The notes under the pieces were generated by a model. The model saw only the letters and a list, made by a program, of their open reading frames with translations, searched no databases and was not told the DNA's origin. Both the position numbers and the translations under genes were made by a program. Positions 1 through 6,863 of a DNA stretch of 12,322 bases are shown piece by piece (position 1 is the first letter of the stretch; every line of letters starts with the position of its first letter). This DNA is from Treponema sp. (GTDB lineage Bacteria; Spirochaetota; Spirochaetia; Treponematales; Breznakiellaceae), in contig JAISEA010000117.1 of the NCBI GenBank assembly GCA_031264475.1, positions 1 through 12,322 on the forward strand. Reading direction: 5' to 3'.

Positions 1-60
1 TGGTTCCTCATGGGAACAATTGGAACATCGAAAAACAGTTTTTCTGTCTTTTTTCTTCAT
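1..60 (-). CDS. radA: RadA/Sms DNA repair protein, N-terminal fragment
   Basis: This is the first 20 codons of a leftward gene that runs off the left edge. The visible protein contains TVFRCSNCSHEEP. Bacterial RadA (Sms) proteins begin with a lysine-rich stretch, then a CxxC zinc-finger half followed by G/S-x-E-x-P, and the fragment matches that arrangement (Cys12 and Cys15). RadA is a RecA-like, DnaB-like ATPase that helps branch migration in recombinational repair. The rest of the zinc finger, the Walker motifs and the Lon-like domain lie outside the window. The start is supported by a GGTGG ribosome site six bases upstream. The three plus-strand frames are also open here but match nothing I recognise. 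The call rests on only 20 residues. Confidence 0.72.
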   Translation of the reverse strand, partial: MKKKDRKTVFRCSNCSHEEP

Positions 61-90
61 ATATTACCACCGATTATCGTAATTTCATTG

Positions 91-198
91 TAAGGAGGGG
101 GGCGCGTCTTTCCCTAAACGGAGGGAGGCACACAGACGCCCCTGTGGTGCGGCCCCCGGGCGCCCGACCCACTACGTGGGTCTTCCGCCACCCCCCCC
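91..198 (+). repeat. GC-rich dispersed element, left inverted copy
   Basis: This roughly 105-bp stretch rich in G and C runs is repeated in inverted orientation at 765-870. The outer 32 or so bases are nearly identical (GGGCGCGTCTTTCCCTAAAC then GGAGGGAGGC), the middle is diverged, and the inner end again matches in GGTCTTCCGCCACCCCCC. The two copies bracket array 1. The inner motif is also recognisable in the GC-rich blocks at 5576-5695 and 6925-7060 as GGTCTTACGCTACCCCCTC or a shorter form, so all four probably belong to one family. I see no coding capacity and no transposase. Confidence 0.8.
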
Positions 199-225
199 AA
201 AACCCAAGGTGTTAAGACTCTGACT

Positions 226-729
226 CGCAGTCTTTAGACTTTGACTCGCAGTCTTTAGACTTTGACTCGCAGTCTTTAGACTTTGACCCGCAGTCTTTAG
301 ACTTTGACCCGCAGTCTTTAGACTTTGACTCGCAGTCTTTAGACTTTGATCCGCAGTCTTTAGACTTTGATCCGCAGTCTTTAGACTTTGATCCGCAGTC
401 TTTAGACTTTGATCCGCAGTCTTTAGACTTTGATCCGCAGTCTTTAGACTTTGACTCGCAGTCTTTAGACTTTGACTCTAAGTCTTTAGACTTTGACTCG
501 CAGTCTTTAGACTTTGACTCGCAGTCTTTAGACTTTGACTCGCAGTCTTTAGACTTTGACTCGCAGTCTTTAGACTTTGACTCGCAGTCTTTAGACTTTG
601 ACTCTAAGTCTTTAGACTTTGACTCTAAGTCTTTAGACTTTGACTCGGAGTCTTTAGACTTTGATCCGCAGTCTTTAGACTTTGATCCGCAGTCTTTAGA
701 CTTTGATCCGCAGTCTTTAGACTTTGACT
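226..729. repeat. Tandem array 1: 24 units of 21 bp
   Basis: Twenty-four consecutive 21-bp units share the core CAGTCTTTAGACTTTGAC and differ mainly at two places (TCG, TCC or CCG, and CGC, CTA or CGG before AGTC). A degenerate half unit precedes the array at about 214-225. Each unit contains the inverted repeat AGTCT-TT-AGACT. The array is open in several frames, and on the minus strand it would read as a Ser-Lys-Ser-Lys-Asp heptad. That follows from a 21-bp period without stop codons, and I see no convincing start or ribosome site, so I treat it as non-coding. It lies between the end of the GH3 gene and the start of radA. Confidence 0.95.
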
Positions 730-764
730 CGTGGATTTTGAATACTGGCAAGATTTGCCTGATT

Positions 765-870
765 GGGGGGTGGCGGAAGACCGCGCAAGCGGGCTGGAGA
801 CAGGGGGGCGCACCACAAGGGCACCTGTTTGCCTCCCTCCGTTTAGGGAAAGACGCGCCCCCCTCTTACT
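765..870 (-). repeat. GC-rich dispersed element, right inverted copy
   Basis: This is the reverse-complement partner of 91-198 and closes the inverted-repeat pair around array 1. It ends 13 bases past the stop codon of the GH3 gene, so GH3 transcripts run directly into it. The stretch GGAGACAGGGGGGC inside it recurs on the minus strand at about 11752-11765, just upstream of the DUF368 gene. Confidence 0.8.
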
Positions 871-883
871 TATTATGAATTTG

Positions 884-2983
884 TTAAACAGGCAACGCCT
901 GCACATGAAGGGTGGCTTGGATCGGCTTTGAAGCGCCCTTCTCCACAGAAACCGCAAGCGGCGCCGCATCAGCGGCAATAATGGTATAGGTTCCCGGAAC
1001 AAGGATACTCTCACCCTCATCATTGACACTATCAAAGGCGGAGGATGGCAGATTGAAGGCAACAGTAACGCTCTCGCCCGCAGGGATAGCCACCCGCTTA
1101 AAGGCACGAAGCGCTAGAATAGGCTCGTCTTCGGCACGGTCGTCTTTCGTTACATAGATTTGAACCGACTCATCCGCGTCCCGCGCGCCCGTGTTGGAAA
1201 CCGTTACCGAAGCAGTAACAGAACCGCCCGCAACAATAGACTCCGCCGACAACTCTATGGAATCAAACCTGAACGTCGTATAGGAAAGCCCAAAACCAAA
1301 GGGGAAAAGCGGCTTCTCCGTCATGTAACGATACGTCCTGCCCCGCATCGAATAGTCTTCGTAAGCAGGCAACTGCTCTGTTGACGCAGGAATAGTAATG
1401 GGCAGATGCCCAGAAGGTGAAACATCGCCGAAGATAACGTCCGCAACAGCCGTACCGCCCTTTTCACCCGGATACCACACGTAAAGCACCGCATCAGCAA
1501 TGTCTTCTGGAATGGCAATGGCGCTCCCGCCGGTAAGAACAAGCACAACAGGCTTACCGCGGTTTTTAAGAGCGCGGAGGTACTCTAACTGCCACGGGGG
1601 AAGCTCGATATGATCACGGTCACCTTTGGAATCAGACGCGATGACATCGCCCTCTTCGCCTTCCATAGCGTTGTCCAAGCCAAACACCGCGATAACCACG
1701 TCAGCAGATTCAGCCATCCCAACGGTCCACCCAGAGTTGTGGTTTTCATCGTACATCATGCAAGCTTGGTGGTAGTCAATAGTGAGGTCAAATTTGTTCC
1801 GAGTCTTTTCCACCAACCCTTCCAAGATAGTAATGAGGCGGGAACTGACGCCATAGTAATTGCCAAGAAGCACATGGGCGTTTGTAGCCGCGGGACCCAT
1901 GACAAGGATTTTCTTCATGGGAAGCTTTAACGGCAGAAGCCCGTTGTCGTTTTTGAGGAGAACGATAGACTTCTGCGCCGCTTCAAGCGCAAGTTGTTGG
2001 TGTTTTTCACAATTAACGATACTACCGTTCAAGCCCGCGTATCTATCATCTTCCGTCTTATCAAACATACCAAGCTTAAACCTCGTCCGCAAGAGTCGCG
2101 TAAGTGCGGTGTCTATTTGTTCCTCTGTTACCAAACCTTGTTTACAAGCCGCAGTAAGCGACGGGTAGGTACAGCCGCAATTAAGATCGCATCCGGCGGA
2201 GAGCGCAAGAGCCGCGGATTGCTCCGGCGTCTCTGTCACCTTGTGGTTTACGTAGAAGTCACGAATAGCCCAGCAATCAGATACAACATGACCCTTGAAT
2301 TGCCATCTCTTACGCAGAATATCTTTTAGAAGATAGAAACTACCACAACACGGTTCTCCGAGAGTACGGTTATAAGCGCCCATGACGGCTTCTATGCCGT
2401 TTTCTACGAGCAACTTAAACGCCGGCAAATACGTTTCAAACAGGTCTTTCTTAGAAATGTGAACGTCGAACACGTGGCGCAGTTTTTCAGGACCCGAATG
2501 AACCGCAAAATGTTTGGCGCACGCCGCAAGCTTTAAATGATCTGGATCGTCGCCTTGCAAACCCTTCATAAAAGCAAGCCCTATCCTGCCGGTGAGATAA
2601 GGGTCTTCGCCGTAGGTTTCCTGACCTCTGCCCCAACGCGGGTCTCGAAATATGTTGATATTAGGCGTCCAGAAGGTCAAACCCCAGTACTGCCCCCGAT
2701 TACCACATTTAATCGCCTCATTGTATTTAGCGCGGGCTTCGTCCGAAATAGCAGACGCCGCTCTGCCAACCAAATCTTCATCAAAGGTCGCCGCAAGCGC
2801 AATAGCCTGCGGAAACACCGTCGCAAGCCCTGCGCGTGCGACTCCGTGAAGACATTCATTCCACCAATTGTATTCGGGAATACCGAGTCGTGGAATCGCC
2901 GCACTCGTATAACTGAGTTGCGACACCTTTTCCTCTAAAGTCATCTTAGATATTAGGTCTTTTATTTTTTCTTCTCTTTCCAT
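884..2983 (-). CDS. Glycoside hydrolase family 3 beta-glycosidase (beta-xylosidase/beta-glucosidase type)
   Basis: The 699-residue protein has the full GH3 layout. An N-terminal TIM-barrel domain (about 1-310) carries NWWNECLHGVAR (39-50), PNINIFRDPRWGRGQETYGE (107-126), KHFAVHSGPE (157-166) and the nucleophile motif GHVVSDCWA with Asp236. An alpha/beta sandwich (about 330-540) carries the expected acid/base region near EGEEGD (441-446). A fibronectin-III-like C-terminal domain follows (about 585-695). The NWWNE and TFWTPNINIFRDPRWGRGQET signatures are typical of the Xyl3A-like branch, so beta-xylosidase or beta-glucosidase activity on oligosaccharides is likely; the exact sugar cannot be read here. 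There is no signal peptide, so it probably acts in the cytoplasm on imported oligosaccharides. It starts 15 bases after the ankyrin gene, with the AGGGAG ribosome site touching that gene's stop, which suggests co-transcription. Confidence 0.95.
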   Translation of the reverse strand: MEREEKIKDLISKMTLEEKVSQLSYTSAAIPRLGIPEYNWWNECLHGVARAGLATVFPQAIALAATFDEDLVGRAASAISDEARAKYNEAIKCGNRGQYWGLTFWTPNINIFRDPRWGRGQETYGEDPYLTGRIGLAFMKGLQGDDPDHLKLAACAKHFAVHSGPEKLRHVFDVHISKKDLFETYLPAFKLLVENGIEAVMGAYNRTLGEPCCGSFYLLKDILRKRWQFKGHVVSDCWAIRDFYVNHKVTETPEQSAALALSAGCDLNCGCTYPSLTAACKQGLVTEEQIDTALTRLLRTRFKLGMFDKTEDDRYAGLNGSIVNCEKHQQLALEAAQKSIVLLKNDNGLLPLKLPMKKILVMGPAATNAHVLLGNYYGVSSRLITILEGLVEKTRNKFDLTIDYHQACMMYDENHNSGWTVGMAESADVVIAVFGLDNAMEGEEGDVIASDSKGDRDHIELPPWQLEYLRALKNRGKPVVLVLTGGSAIAIPEDIADAVLYVWYPGEKGGTAVADVIFGDVSPSGHLPITIPASTEQLPAYEDYSMRGRTYRYMTEKPLFPFGFGLSYTTFRFDSIELSAESIVAGGSVTASVTVSNTGARDADESVQIYVTKDDRAEDEPILALRAFKRVAIPAGESVTVAFNLPSSAFDSVNDEGESILVPGTYTIIAADAAPLAVSVEKGASKPIQATLHVQALPV

Positions 2984-2998
2984 TTCTTTTTCTCTCCC

Positions 2999-3841
2999 TT
3001 ACCATATATCAATTATCTTATTTAATTGAAACAAAGCTTGCTCTATTGCACGATAGGGCATTTCACTCATTACAATACTTTGCAATGAAATATAAGAGAT
3101 GTTAGCTTCTATAAAGTCGCCTTCAATAAATATGAAACGGTTCTTGGATTCGATGAAGAATTCGTAGTTGCTATTAGGAACAGCGTCCTTATTTGACATA
3201 AGGAGGCAAGAGGCGCGATATACGTTATCTTTATCCACATAGATATGAGAGACCTTAAAGAAGACGCTGAACTCGTCTCCTATTTTATACTCATTACGCC
3301 GCAGTTTACGATAATCAAGAGAACTATAGGACGGGCGTAAAACTTCCACAACGTCTGAATTCTCCCGTAGCGCCGCTATGTACCCAGCCGCGCTTTTATC
3401 TTCAGGGCGCACGCCTGAATTCAAGAGGAGTTTCGTAACAGCGCTATTACCCATATAGGCGGCTATGAGGATAGGGCTTACGCCGTCCGCGTTCTGGAAA
3501 TTAACGTCCGCACCCGCGTCTACAAACGCCTCAACAATGTCCATATTGCCTGTATACACCGCGAACATCAACAGCGATATACCGTTTTTTTCTATATTAA
3601 CGTCAGCGCCTGTCTTTATAGACGATCTGATCTGTTCGATATTTCCCTCAATACACGCAGTAAAAAGAAGCGACTGCTCATCGACGACGGCGGACTCCAG
3701 CGGTTCTTGCGCCGATGTTTGTTCTAAGGAATCCGACGCTAATTCATCCGCGATCTGAACGTCATCTACAGACTCTTGCGCAAACAAGAAACTTGAAATA
3801 AAAAGGAATGAAATAAAATGAAATATTTTCATAATTTTCAT
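2999..3841 (-). CDS. Exported ankyrin-repeat protein
   Basis: The 280-residue protein begins with a signal peptide (MKIMKIFHFISFLFISSFLFAQ, cleavage probably after Ala21 before Gln22). An acidic linker is followed by three to four ankyrin repeats (about 57-83, 88-115, 121-145 and a degenerate one to 169) with hallmark phrases TGADVN, GNMDIVEAFVDAGADVN and GNSAVTKLLLNSG. Residues 180-280 form a domain I do not recognise, probably beta-rich. Ankyrin repeats bind other proteins, so a periplasmic or surface partner is expected but unknown. Start choice: a TATAAT box lies two bases before the first ATG, so if that promoter is real, translation would begin at the second ATG (3832, Met4), almost leaderless. 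Neither ATG has a clear ribosome site. It is probably the first gene of an operon with the GH3 enzyme. Confidence 0.85.
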   Translation of the reverse strand: MKIMKIFHFISFLFISSFLFAQESVDDVQIADELASDSLEQTSAQEPLESAVVDEQSLLFTACIEGNIEQIRSSIKTGADVNIEKNGISLLMFAVYTGNMDIVEAFVDAGADVNFQNADGVSPILIAAYMGNSAVTKLLLNSGVRPEDKSAAGYIAALRENSDVVEVLRPSYSSLDYRKLRRNEYKIGDEFSVFFKVSHIYVDKDNVYRASCLLMSNKDAVPNSNYEFFIESKNRFIFIEGDFIEANISYISLQSIVMSEMPYRAIEQALFQLNKIIDIW

Positions 3842-3842
3842 T

Positions 3843-3871
3843 ATTATACTGTAAAAATGATATTTTGTCTT
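3843..3871 (-). promoter_or_regulatory. Promoter of the ankyrin-GH3 transcription unit
   Basis: Read leftward, AAGACA (3871-3866) is followed by a 17-base spacer and a perfect TATAAT (3848-3843). The predicted start of transcription falls at about 3836, inside the first annotated codon. The -35 hexamer overlaps that of the rightward tRNA-Gly promoter by two bases, so the two promoters should compete for RNA polymerase. Confidence 0.55.
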
Positions 3872-3898
3872 GACAAGAATTCTGAAATTTGATAAAGT
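3870..3898 (+). promoter_or_regulatory. Promoter of tRNA-Gly
   Basis: A perfect TTGACA (3870-3875), a 17-base spacer and TAAAGT (3893-3898) place the start a few bases before the mature tRNA. The tRNA-Lys gene at the other end of the window has the same TTGACA and TAAAGT pair with an 18-base spacer. Confidence 0.75.
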
Positions 3899-3909
3899 GA
3901 ATCACTATC

Positions 3910-3980
3910 GCGGCTGTCGTATAACGGTAATACCCCAGCCCTCCAAGCTGGAGCCGTGGGTTCGACTCCCATCAGCCGCT
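3910..3980 (+). tRNA. tRNA-Gly (anticodon TCC)
   Basis: A 71-base cloverleaf. The acceptor stem GCGGCTG/CAGCCGC pairs over seven bases. The D arm has a short GTA/TAC stem, the anticodon stem is CCAGC/GCTGG with loop CCTCCAA (anticodon TCC, reads GGA), and the T arm is GTGGG-TTCGACT-CCCAT. The discriminator base is T and CCA is not encoded. Confidence 0.96.
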
Positions 3981-4151
3981 ATAATACCATAATACCCCTT
4001 CCCCACACACAACGTTTATACTCCTTCCATTTGATCTTTTGTCAGCCTTTTTATTGTATTCGCCTTATAGTATAAAATCAAAATATTTGATAATCTGTTA
4101 TAATGAAACATGGCTAGGACGAAGAGTGGCTAATCTAGCTAACCGAGCCGT
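3981..4151. other. Gene-free spacer between tRNA-Gly and array 2
   Basis: This AT-rich spacer holds no open frame I can support and no clear terminator for the tRNA. It contains the extended -10 promoter at 4096-4104. Just before the first full array unit, a diverged unit-like stretch (about 4120-4151, GAAGAGTGGCTAA then AACCGAGCCGT) looks like a decayed edge of the array. Confidence 0.6.
4096..4104 (+). promoter_or_regulatory. Candidate extended -10 promoter upstream of array 2 and folE2
   Basis: TGTTATAAT is a perfect extended -10 element (TGnTATAAT). No good -35 hexamer lies 17 bases upstream. Transcription from here would cross array 2 and the REP-like cluster before reaching folE2, giving an untranslated leader of about 670 bases. 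No better promoter for folE2 is visible closer to the gene. Confidence 0.45.
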
Positions 4152-4487
4152 GCAGAGTATACTCTGCGCCATGCAGAGTGGACAACGAGCCACGCAGAGT
4201 GGACAACGAGCCACGCAGAGTGGACAACGAGCCACGCAGAGTGGACAACGAGCCGCGCAGAGTATACTCCGCGCCATGCAGAGTGGACAACGAGCCGCGC
4301 GGAGTATACTCTGCGCCATGCAGAGTGGACAACGAGCCGTGCAGAGTATACTCTGCGCCGTGCAGAGTGGACAACGAGCCGCGCAGAGTATACTCTGCGC
4401 CATGCAGAGTGGACAACGAGCCGTGCAGAGTGGACAACGAGCCGCGCAGAGTATACTCCGCGCCATGCAGAGTGGACAATGAGTAAT
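4152..4487. repeat. Tandem array 2: 16 units of 21 bp of two types
   Basis: All sixteen units are exactly 21 bp and begin GCAGAG or GCGGAG. Type A continues GCAGAGTGGACAACGAGCC. Type B continues GCAGAGTATACTCTGCGCC and contains the 16-bp perfect palindrome GCAGAGTATACTCTGC. The order is B A A A A B A B A B A B A A B A. B units start at 4152, 4257, 4299, 4341, 4383 and 4446; those at 4152, 4341 and 4383 have the perfect palindrome, and the other three have one changed base. All six keep GAGTATACTC, the core of the putative MerR operators elsewhere in the window. Open frames exist on both strands, but none has a supported start. Confidence 0.95.
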
Positions 4488-4512
4488 GAGCAGAGAGTAA
4501 TGAGCAATGACA

Positions 4513-4774
4513 AGACGTACGGCGGTGTCAGACAACGAGTAGGAACCCCGCTTGCGTGCAAGCGGGGTTCCGTCAAGACGGGGACAGCGGGTCCGCCTTT
4601 CGTACAACGAACAGGTTCCGCTTGCTTGCAAGCGTAACCGTCAAGACGGGGACAGCGGTACACCCTTTCAAACAACAACCCGTGTGAAGTCGTCTAACAC
4701 CCGAAGGGTGCGGGGACAGCGGTACTTCCTTTCGGATAACAACCATTGTGAAGTCGTCTAACACCCGAAGGGTG
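4513..4774 (+). repeat. REP-like cluster of four hairpin-ended units
   Basis: Four related units of about 59 to 71 bp follow one another (about 4513-4571, 4572-4639, 4640-4710 and 4711-4774). The body consensus is GGGGACAGCGG, then a CCTTTC-containing stretch, then a CAAC motif. Each unit ends in a hairpin, and the hairpin changes from unit to unit. The first is a 14-bp perfect stem (GGAACCCCGCTTGC) at 4542-4571, the second a decayed version at 4614-4639, and the last two end in GTGAAGTCGTCTAACACCCG followed by AAGGGTG. A fifth copy lies on the minus strand at 10262-10330. Short frames through these units give similar small peptides, but I regard them as chance. The last unit supplies the ribosome site of folE2. 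Confidence 0.8.
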
Positions 4775-4779
4775 AGATA

Positions 4780-5556
4780 ATGATAGATATACAAAATCAG
4801 CCTGACAAGCGGAACATTCCGCTTGCGAAAGTAGGGGTGAAAGGACTTGAATACCCCATCCGCGTGCTCGACAAGGTGAATAAGAACCAGTACACGACCG
4901 CGAAAGTTGACCTTTTTGCAAATCTGCCGCGGCATTTCAAAGGAACGCACATGAGCCGCTTCATAGAGATTTTCCACCAATACCGACAGGACCTTTCAAT
5001 GCAACGTTTTTTGGCTATGCTGGAGAACATACGCCAGACTATGGAAGCCGAGTCGAGTTTTGGCTCCATAAGTTTCCCGTATTTCATTGAAAAAAAAGCC
5101 CCGGTATCTGGTCTCCCCGGTATGATGAGTTACCAATGCTGTTATCAAGGCGAGAGAAACGCGACAGGCAAGCGGTTCACGGTGTCAATCGCCGTACCAA
5201 TTACAACGGTTTGCCCTTGTTCCAAGGCGATTAGCGAACGCGGCGCACATAACCAGCGCGGAATTGTTACGGTAATGGTGGAATCGGAATCGTTCTTTTG
5301 GATAGAAGACCTCATCGACATCGTGGAAAAGTCGGCTTCTAGCCCTGTTTACTCCCTTCTGAAACGGGAGGATGAAAAATTCATCACCGAACAAGCTTAC
5401 GACAACCCGAAATTCGTTGAAGATGTGGTGCGGGATGTATTAGCCAGCGTCAAGGCGTTAGACAAATTTCTCTCGTTTTCGGTTACAGCGGAAAATTTCG
5501 AGAGTATCCACAACCACAGCGCCTTCGCCTATGCGGAATACCCTTCGGGTGTTTAA
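4780..5556 (+). CDS. folE2: GTP cyclohydrolase FolE2 (type IB)
   Basis: The 258-residue protein matches the FolE2/COG1469 family, which converts GTP to 7,8-dihydroneopterin triphosphate, the first step to tetrahydrofolate and also a route towards queuosine. Family features include the N-terminal VGVKGLEYPI (18-27), the metal and active-site cysteine region TVCPCSKAIS (143-152), GAHNQRG (155-161) and the C-terminal ENFESIHNHSAFA (238-250). The length is normal. The ATG has the ribosome site GAAGGGTGAG, which lies inside the last REP-like hairpin (CACCC-GAA-GGGTG), so folding could mask it. The final residues (YPSGV) are encoded by an inverted copy of the same 14-bp motif and extend past the usual family end. 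FolE2 enzymes can work with metals other than zinc, and in many bacteria folE2 is controlled by Zur; I see no clear Zur box. Confidence 0.95.
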   Translation: MIDIQNQPDKRNIPLAKVGVKGLEYPIRVLDKVNKNQYTTAKVDLFANLPRHFKGTHMSRFIEIFHQYRQDLSMQRFLAMLENIRQTMEAESSFGSISFPYFIEKKAPVSGLPGMMSYQCCYQGERNATGKRFTVSIAVPITTVCPCSKAISERGAHNQRGIVTVMVESESFFWIEDLIDIVEKSASSPVYSLLKREDEKFITEQAYDNPKFVEDVVRDVLASVKALDKFLSFSVTAENFESIHNHSAFAYAEYPSGV

Positions 5557-5575
5557 ATACTTCTTAATGGTTATT

Positions 5576-5695
5576 GTACGCAAGGGAGCGCCCACTCAGT
5601 CGAGGGCGGGACGGGGGCGACAGCCCTCCGTAGAGGGGGTAGCGTAAGACCCTGTAGGGGGCTGGAGCGAGGGGGAGACTTCCCCCTCTTATTAA
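5576..5695 (-). repeat. GC-rich dispersed element, copy left of the aldo/keto reductase gene
   Basis: This gene-free, G/C-run-rich stretch lies between the convergent folE2 and aldo/keto reductase genes. Read on the minus strand it begins TAAGAGGGGGAAGTCTCCCC and continues with GGTCTTACGCTACCCCCTC. It matches the start of the block at 6925-7060 and, more weakly, the two arms around array 1. With the block at 6925-7060 it forms an inverted pair bracketing the reductase gene and its promoter box. Confidence 0.65.
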
Positions 5696-5696
5696 A
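5669..5696 (+). terminator. Possible terminator between folE2 and the aldo/keto reductase gene
   Basis: An 8-bp stem (GAGGGGGA, loop GACT, TCCCCCTC) is followed on the plus strand by TTATTAAA. The stem is strong but the T run is weak and interrupted. The same hairpin, loop reversed, occurs at 6934-6953 where no terminator is needed, so it may be only a part of the repeat. Confidence 0.4.
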
Positions 5697-5712
5697 CCTA
5701 CACAAACCCATC

Positions 5713-6831
5713 TCACTCAAAAGCGGCTTCGGCTCGCTTCAGTTCCCGCATAATGCCGATGTGCTGGGGACAGACAGCTTCGCACTGCCCACATTCAACG
5801 CAGGTTCCGGCGGTGTTGCCGTTTCGCGTAAGAAACCCGTAAAAGCGTTTCGGGGGTTCAAGATTGTCAAACACGAGATATTGATTCAGCGCGTCAAAAA
5901 TATCGGGAATGGCAATCTTTTGCGGACAGCCTTTGACGCAATAACGGCACTGTGTGCAGGGAATACTTTCAATCGCGTTCAGCGCGTCCCTTACCCTTTC
6001 TATGACGGCATATTCAGCATCGTTCAAAGGATGAAAGTCCGTCATGGTGGCAAGGTTGTCGTCCATCTGCTCCATATTGGACATACCGCTCAACACCGTG
6101 ATTACGTTGTCCAGCGAAGCGGCGAAACGCATTGCCCATGAGGACGGCGAAGCGTGGGCGCTTGCCTCGTTCAGGATTTGGGCAAGGCGCGGCATAGGCT
6201 TGGCAAGCAAGCCGCCTTTGACTGGTTCCATGATGACGACAGGCTTCCCGTGTTTTTTTGCCGTCTCGAAACATCTGTGGGACTGCACCGTGGGGCTGTT
6301 CCAATCCGCGTAGTTGATCTGAAGTTGCACAAACTCCATTTCCGGGTGCTTGGTGAGAATGTCGTCCAGCACGTCCGCCGTATCGTGGAATGAAAAGCCA
6401 ACGTGTTTTATAAAACCTTTTTCGCGTTGCTCAAGAACGAAATCCCATAAGCCGAACTCGTCAAACGCCTTGGTACGCTCTGCGCCGCAGTTGTGAAGCA
6501 AGTAGAAGTCAAAATACTCGGCGCCGGTACGTTTCAAGGATGTAAAAAGCATTTTCCTTGCCTCGTCCGCGTTTTTTGCCCCAGACCAGGCGGGCAGTTT
6601 TGTGGCAAGCTGAAATCTCGCGCGGGGGTAGCGGTCTACGAGCGTTCGGTTGGCGGCTTCCTCTGATTTGCCGTCATGATACCCGTATGCGGTGTCAAAG
6701 TAGGTAAAGCCCGCCGCGAGAAACTTGTCCACCATAGCCTGCGTCTGCCGAATGTCGATCTCGTCTCCAAGCATGGGAAGCCGCATCAGCCCAAAGCCAA
6801 GTTTTGGAATGTGTTTTCCAAGATAACTCAT
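5713..6831 (-). CDS. Aldo/keto reductase with C-terminal 4Fe-4S ferredoxin motifs
   Basis: The 372-residue protein belongs to the COG1453-type aldo/keto reductases. An (alpha/beta)8 barrel (about 1-275) carries the catalytic tetrad Asp46 and Tyr51 (FDTAYGYHDGKSE), Lys78 (ATKLP) and His113 (YLLHN). A C-terminal extension has two cysteine clusters, CTQCRYCVKGCPQ (Cys292, 295, 298, 302) and CVECGQCEAVCPQ (Cys344, 347, 350, 354), the last of which fits a second 4Fe-4S site. The natural substrate of this group is not settled; reduction of aldehydes or quinones is the usual guess. There is no signal peptide, so it is cytoplasmic. AAGGAG precedes the ATG. About 48 bases upstream of the start lies the palindromic box shared with the merR intergenic region, so control by that regulator is likely. 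Confidence 0.93.
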   Translation of the reverse strand: MSYLGKHIPKLGFGLMRLPMLGDEIDIRQTQAMVDKFLAAGFTYFDTAYGYHDGKSEEAANRTLVDRYPRARFQLATKLPAWSGAKNADEARKMLFTSLKRTGAEYFDFYLLHNCGAERTKAFDEFGLWDFVLEQREKGFIKHVGFSFHDTADVLDDILTKHPEMEFVQLQINYADWNSPTVQSHRCFETAKKHGKPVVIMEPVKGGLLAKPMPRLAQILNEASAHASPSSWAMRFAASLDNVITVLSGMSNMEQMDDNLATMTDFHPLNDAEYAVIERVRDALNAIESIPCTQCRYCVKGCPQKIAIPDIFDALNQYLVFDNLEPPKRFYGFLTRNGNTAGTCVECGQCEAVCPQHIGIMRELKRAEAAFE

Positions 6832-6863
6832 CGTTTTTTCTCCTTATAAAAATCGTTTCGTTT

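Noticed and set aside
1..93. Rightward gene end with a hydrophobic tail (stop at 91-93)
   Set aside because: All three plus frames are open in this short AT-rich stretch, whereas the minus strand shows a RadA-like zinc-finger start with a ribosome site.
212..751. Minus-strand open frame of Ser-Lys-Ser-Lys-Asp heptads through array 1
   Set aside because: A 21-bp repeat without stop codons is open in several frames by necessity. There is no ribosome site or conserved start, and the flanks are GC-rich repeats.
1160..2938. Open frames antisense to the GH3 gene
   Set aside because: The GH3 frame has all family motifs over 699 residues. The other frames are shadows with no recognisable features.
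4039..4678. Several long repetitive open frames on both strands through array 2
   Set aside because: Four or more overlapping frames are open at once, none has a supported start, and the 21-bp period explains them all.
4552..4761. Small peptide frames in the REP-like cluster, with similar peptides at 10187-10375
   Set aside because: The peptide similarity follows from the DNA repeat. Frames are open on both strands and lack ribosome sites.
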